DNA from: Actinacidiphila alni
GTDB taxonomy: Bacteria > Actinomycetota > Actinomycetes > Streptomycetales > Streptomycetaceae
Direction: 5' to 3'
NCBI RefSeq assembly: GCF_900112845.1
Contig: NZ_FONG01000007.1
Location: forward strand, 1-64,000
Length of the DNA stretch: 64,000 nt
Part shown: positions 61,942-64,000 of the stretch, in pieces
How positions within the stretch are numbered: position 1 is the stretch's first letter
How the letters are laid out: each line of letters begins with the position of its first letter
The notes under the pieces: model-generated
What the model was told of the DNA's origin: nothing
Seen by the model: only the letters and a program-made list of their open reading frames with translations
The model's database searches: none
Position numbers and translations under genes: made by a program

Positions 61942-62295
61942 CTCCCGCGGAGTGCGGTCCCCGATGTCCTTCAGGGCGCCACCCCTGTCCGGCTCCCCTA
62001 CGGGCGACAGTGCCCGATGTCCCGGCCCGCCAGGGCCGCGGCCCTGTACCCGCACCTCGCGGAGGGTGCCCGATGTCTTTCAGGGGCGCCGCCCCCTGTC
62101 CGGCTCCCCTACGGGCGACGGTGCCCGATGTCTTTAGGGGCGCGGGGAACTGCGCGGCCCGCGCCCACCGGGCCGGTGGTCGCGAAACAGCCAGCATCTG
62201 CACCGCTGGGGGCGGTCTTTCACCAGCAGCCCCGCGTGGGCTGAGCGCGCAGTTCCCCGCGCCCCTAAAGACATGACTCCCGCACTCCGCAGGAG
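61942..62295. repeat. Nested-palindrome island, copy 4 (longest)
   Basis: Outer arms 61942-61957 and 62280-62295 match with one mismatch (CTCCCGCGGAG for CTCCTGCGGAG). The inner arms (62128-62156 and 62246-62274, starting ATGTCTTTAGGGG) are a perfect 29-bp inverted repeat. The core begins GGCCGGTGGTCGC at 62171. A block starting CCGATGTC occurs twice directly (61961 and 62070). It occupies most of the 473-bp gap between two convergent genes. There is no ORF. Confidence 0.87.
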
Positions 62296-62413
62296 ATCAG
62301 GCACCCCCGGCAAGGGATCACGAACCGCCTTCCGCAGGAGGCATCCGGCACCCCGCGCCCGGAGGAGCACCGTCCTCCGGGGGGAGGCGTCGGGCGCCCC
62401 CTTGCGAAGGGGG

Positions 62414-63910
62414 TTACGGGGGCGTGAGGCCCAGGGCGAGGGCGCGGTCGTGGAAAGCCCGTACGGACGCGGCATCGCGATAAGGCTCAAGGCGCCGCCC
62501 GAGGTCACGGACGTACTCGACGGCGCGAGCCGACCGCATCTCGACAGCCTGCTGCATCACCTCGATCCCGAGCGAACAGGCGACATCGACCTCGCCGAGC
62601 CCGAGCCGGGCGCAGGCGAGGACGGTGCGGCAGAAGAGCCGCGAACGGGCGTACCCGGCGGCCCGCAACTGAAGCGACCGCTCGGCGTGCTGCGCAGCAG
62701 CCCGGTGCTGCTGAAGGTCCCGGTGACAGTGCCCGAACTCGTCGGCAAGCTGCGCCTCGTCGAAGAACCGCGCCCACGAGGGCACCTCGTCCCCCGGCCG
62801 CGCGGCCCCGAGCGACCGCTCGGCCCGGGCGAGCGCCGCGGAACACGCCCGGATCTCCCCGAGCAGCCCGTGCCCGCGCGCCTCCGCGCTGTGCAGCAGC
62901 GCCTGGACGGCGGCCGGCGCCCCGGAGCCGACGCCCTGCTGGGCGACCCGGGCGAGCTGCACGGCCTCGCGGCCGTGCCCGAGGAAGACCGCCTGCCGGC
63001 TCATCGTGACCAGCACATAGCCGCCGTAGACCCGGTCGCCCGCGGCCTGCGCGAGCCGCAGCGCCTGCACGAAATAGCGCTGCGCCAGCCCGTGCGCGCC
63101 GATGTCGTACGACGTCCACCCGGCGAGCCGGGTGAGGTCGGCGACGGAGGCGAACAGCCGGCGGCCGAGCGCCTCCCCGTAGCTGCCGCGCAGCATCGGC
63201 TCGGCCTCGTGCTCCAGGTAGCGGACCAGTGCCTGCCGCGCGTGCCCGCCGCCGTACGCGTGGTCAAGACCGCGGAAGAGGTCGCCGACGGCGCGCAGCG
63301 CGGCGACGTCCCCGGCGCCCACCTTGGCGGGCGCCGACCCCGGCCGTCCGCCGCCCGCGCCCCCGGGCGGACCCGTGACCGTACGGCCGCGGCTCTGCGC
63401 GGGCACCCGGGCCGCCACGGCCGCGGCCGTGACCCCGGCCTCCGCGGCGCGCGCCACCTTCTCGTCGGCGCGCCCGATCAGCCAGTCCCGGCTGGGCACC
63501 ACGAGCCCGGCCGGGGTGAAGGCGATCTTCCGCAGCTCCGCCTGATTCCCGGTGTCCTTGCGCCACAGCCCGCTGACGATGTCCACCGCCTCCCCCGGCG
63601 ACCCGGCGAACTCCAGTCCCGCGTAGACGGGCGCGCACGCATCGAGCCCGAGGTCCTGCGCGGACAGCCGCCGCCCGAGCCGCTGGGTGAACACCTCGGC
63701 GATGAGGGCGGGTGTGGTGCCGCGCGGCTGCTGGCCGCGCAGCCAGCGCGTCACGGAGGTCTTGTCGTACCGCAGGTCCAGGCCGTGCTCTATGCCGAGC
63801 TGGTCGACCCGGCGGGCGAGTCCGGCGTTGGAGAAGCCTGCCTCCGCGATCAGCGAGGCGAGCCTGCTGTTGGGACGGGTCGGGGTTCGCTGCGTGGAAC
63901 GGTCCGTCAT
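62414..63910 (-). CDS. HTH regulator with TPR-like repeats, Nsd-type
   Basis: 498 residues. An N-terminal HTH (about 15-75) has SLIAEAGFSNAGLARRVDQLG and the recognition part KTSVTRWLRGQQPRG. The C-terminal 270 residues are helical, TPR-like repeats. This plan matches streptomycete NsdA/NsdB-type proteins, which influence development and antibiotic production; which one is not clear. A Gly/Pro linker (175-205) separates the parts. The last 100 bases have relaxed codons and a TAA stop, next to the repeat island. ATG 63910 has AGGAAG upstream. Confidence 0.82.
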   Translation of the reverse strand: MTDRSTQRTPTRPNSRLASLIAEAGFSNAGLARRVDQLGIEHGLDLRYDKTSVTRWLRGQQPRGTTPALIAEVFTQRLGRRLSAQDLGLDACAPVYAGLEFAGSPGEAVDIVSGLWRKDTGNQAELRKIAFTPAGLVVPSRDWLIGRADEKVARAAEAGVTAAAVAARVPAQSRGRTVTGPPGGAGGGRPGSAPAKVGAGDVAALRAVGDLFRGLDHAYGGGHARQALVRYLEHEAEPMLRGSYGEALGRRLFASVADLTRLAGWTSYDIGAHGLAQRYFVQALRLAQAAGDRVYGGYVLVTMSRQAVFLGHGREAVQLARVAQQGVGSGAPAAVQALLHSAEARGHGLLGEIRACSAALARAERSLGAARPGDEVPSWARFFDEAQLADEFGHCHRDLQQHRAAAQHAERSLQLRAAGYARSRLFCRTVLACARLGLGEVDVACSLGIEVMQQAVEMRSARAVEYVRDLGRRLEPYRDAASVRAFHDRALALGLTPP

Positions 63911-64000
63911 CGGCAGTGCGGTCCACTTCCTGGGGAGGTCTCCGGAACGGCGCGAATGTAACGGTCAGTGCCGGGAAGCTCACCGTAGGACCTCGTTATT

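Overview
The window is chromosomal DNA of a streptomycete or close relative. It has very high GC, codons almost always ending in G or C, many GTG starts, ATGA and GTGA overlaps inside operons, and protein families typical of Streptomyces. Gene order resembles the Streptomyces core region that carries qcr/cta, cob and pdh genes. It also parallels the Mycobacterium tuberculosis stretch pimB' - NlpC/P60 - trpD - ctaE/qcrCAB - ctaF/ctaD/ctaC - adoK - erpA - cobT/cobS - leucyl aminopeptidase - E2 - epimerase. I see no tRNA, rRNA, CRISPR, transposase, prophage or biosynthetic cluster.

Layout. 0-11.9 kb: cell-envelope genes (PimB-like and GT87 glycosyltransferases, two zinc metallopeptidases with overlapping ends, two NlpC/P60 hydrolases), an NYN-domain protein, a zinc ribbon, a rhomboid overlapping a DNA-binding-domain-less Lrp/AsnC protein, and a TetR. 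12-15.3 kb: a GNAT and a hydroxyacid dehydrogenase diverge across two palindromes; a class V aminotransferase lies behind a clear SAM-IV riboswitch. 15.3-26 kb: trpD, then the respiratory block ctaE-qcrC-qcrA-qcrB and ctaC-ctaD-ctaF, separated by an atypical receiver protein and an L,D-transpeptidase. 26-33.6 kb: a NifS-TusA fusion, an AdoK-like kinase, erpA and nadA, which suggest sulfur, Fe-S and NAD metabolism. 33.7-41.9 kb: a two-component system, pspAA-pspA, a methyltransferase, a divergent SDR/TetR pair with a palindromic operator, and an HtrA-like lipoprotein protease. 42-48.2 kb: late cobalamin genes (cobU fusion, cobT, cobS) around an MprF-like synthase. 48.5-57.4 kb: pepA, lpd, E2, a GntR regulator and aceE. 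57.6-64 kb: a tandem GNAT, DUF4240, a TIGR01777 epimerase, an FAD amine-oxidase-like protein and an Nsd-type HTH regulator.

Most unusual features. (1) Four intergenic islands between 43.3 and 62.3 kb share one nested architecture: a 16-20-bp outer inverted repeat, and in three copies an inner inverted repeat of 21-29 bp around a conserved asymmetric core. The 3' ends of all five genes that run into these islands show relaxed codon usage. (2) The SAM-IV riboswitch is followed at once by a six-codon ORF with a good ribosome binding site. (3) What looks like the 3' remnant of a ydaO (c-di-AMP) riboswitch precedes one NlpC/P60 gene. (4) Perfect palindromes lie in the control regions of several divergent gene pairs, aceE and nadA. 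(5) Many genes have a -10-like hexamer 6-8 nt before the start codon, which suggests leaderless mRNAs.

All functions are inferred by reading the sequence. No database search or folding program was run.
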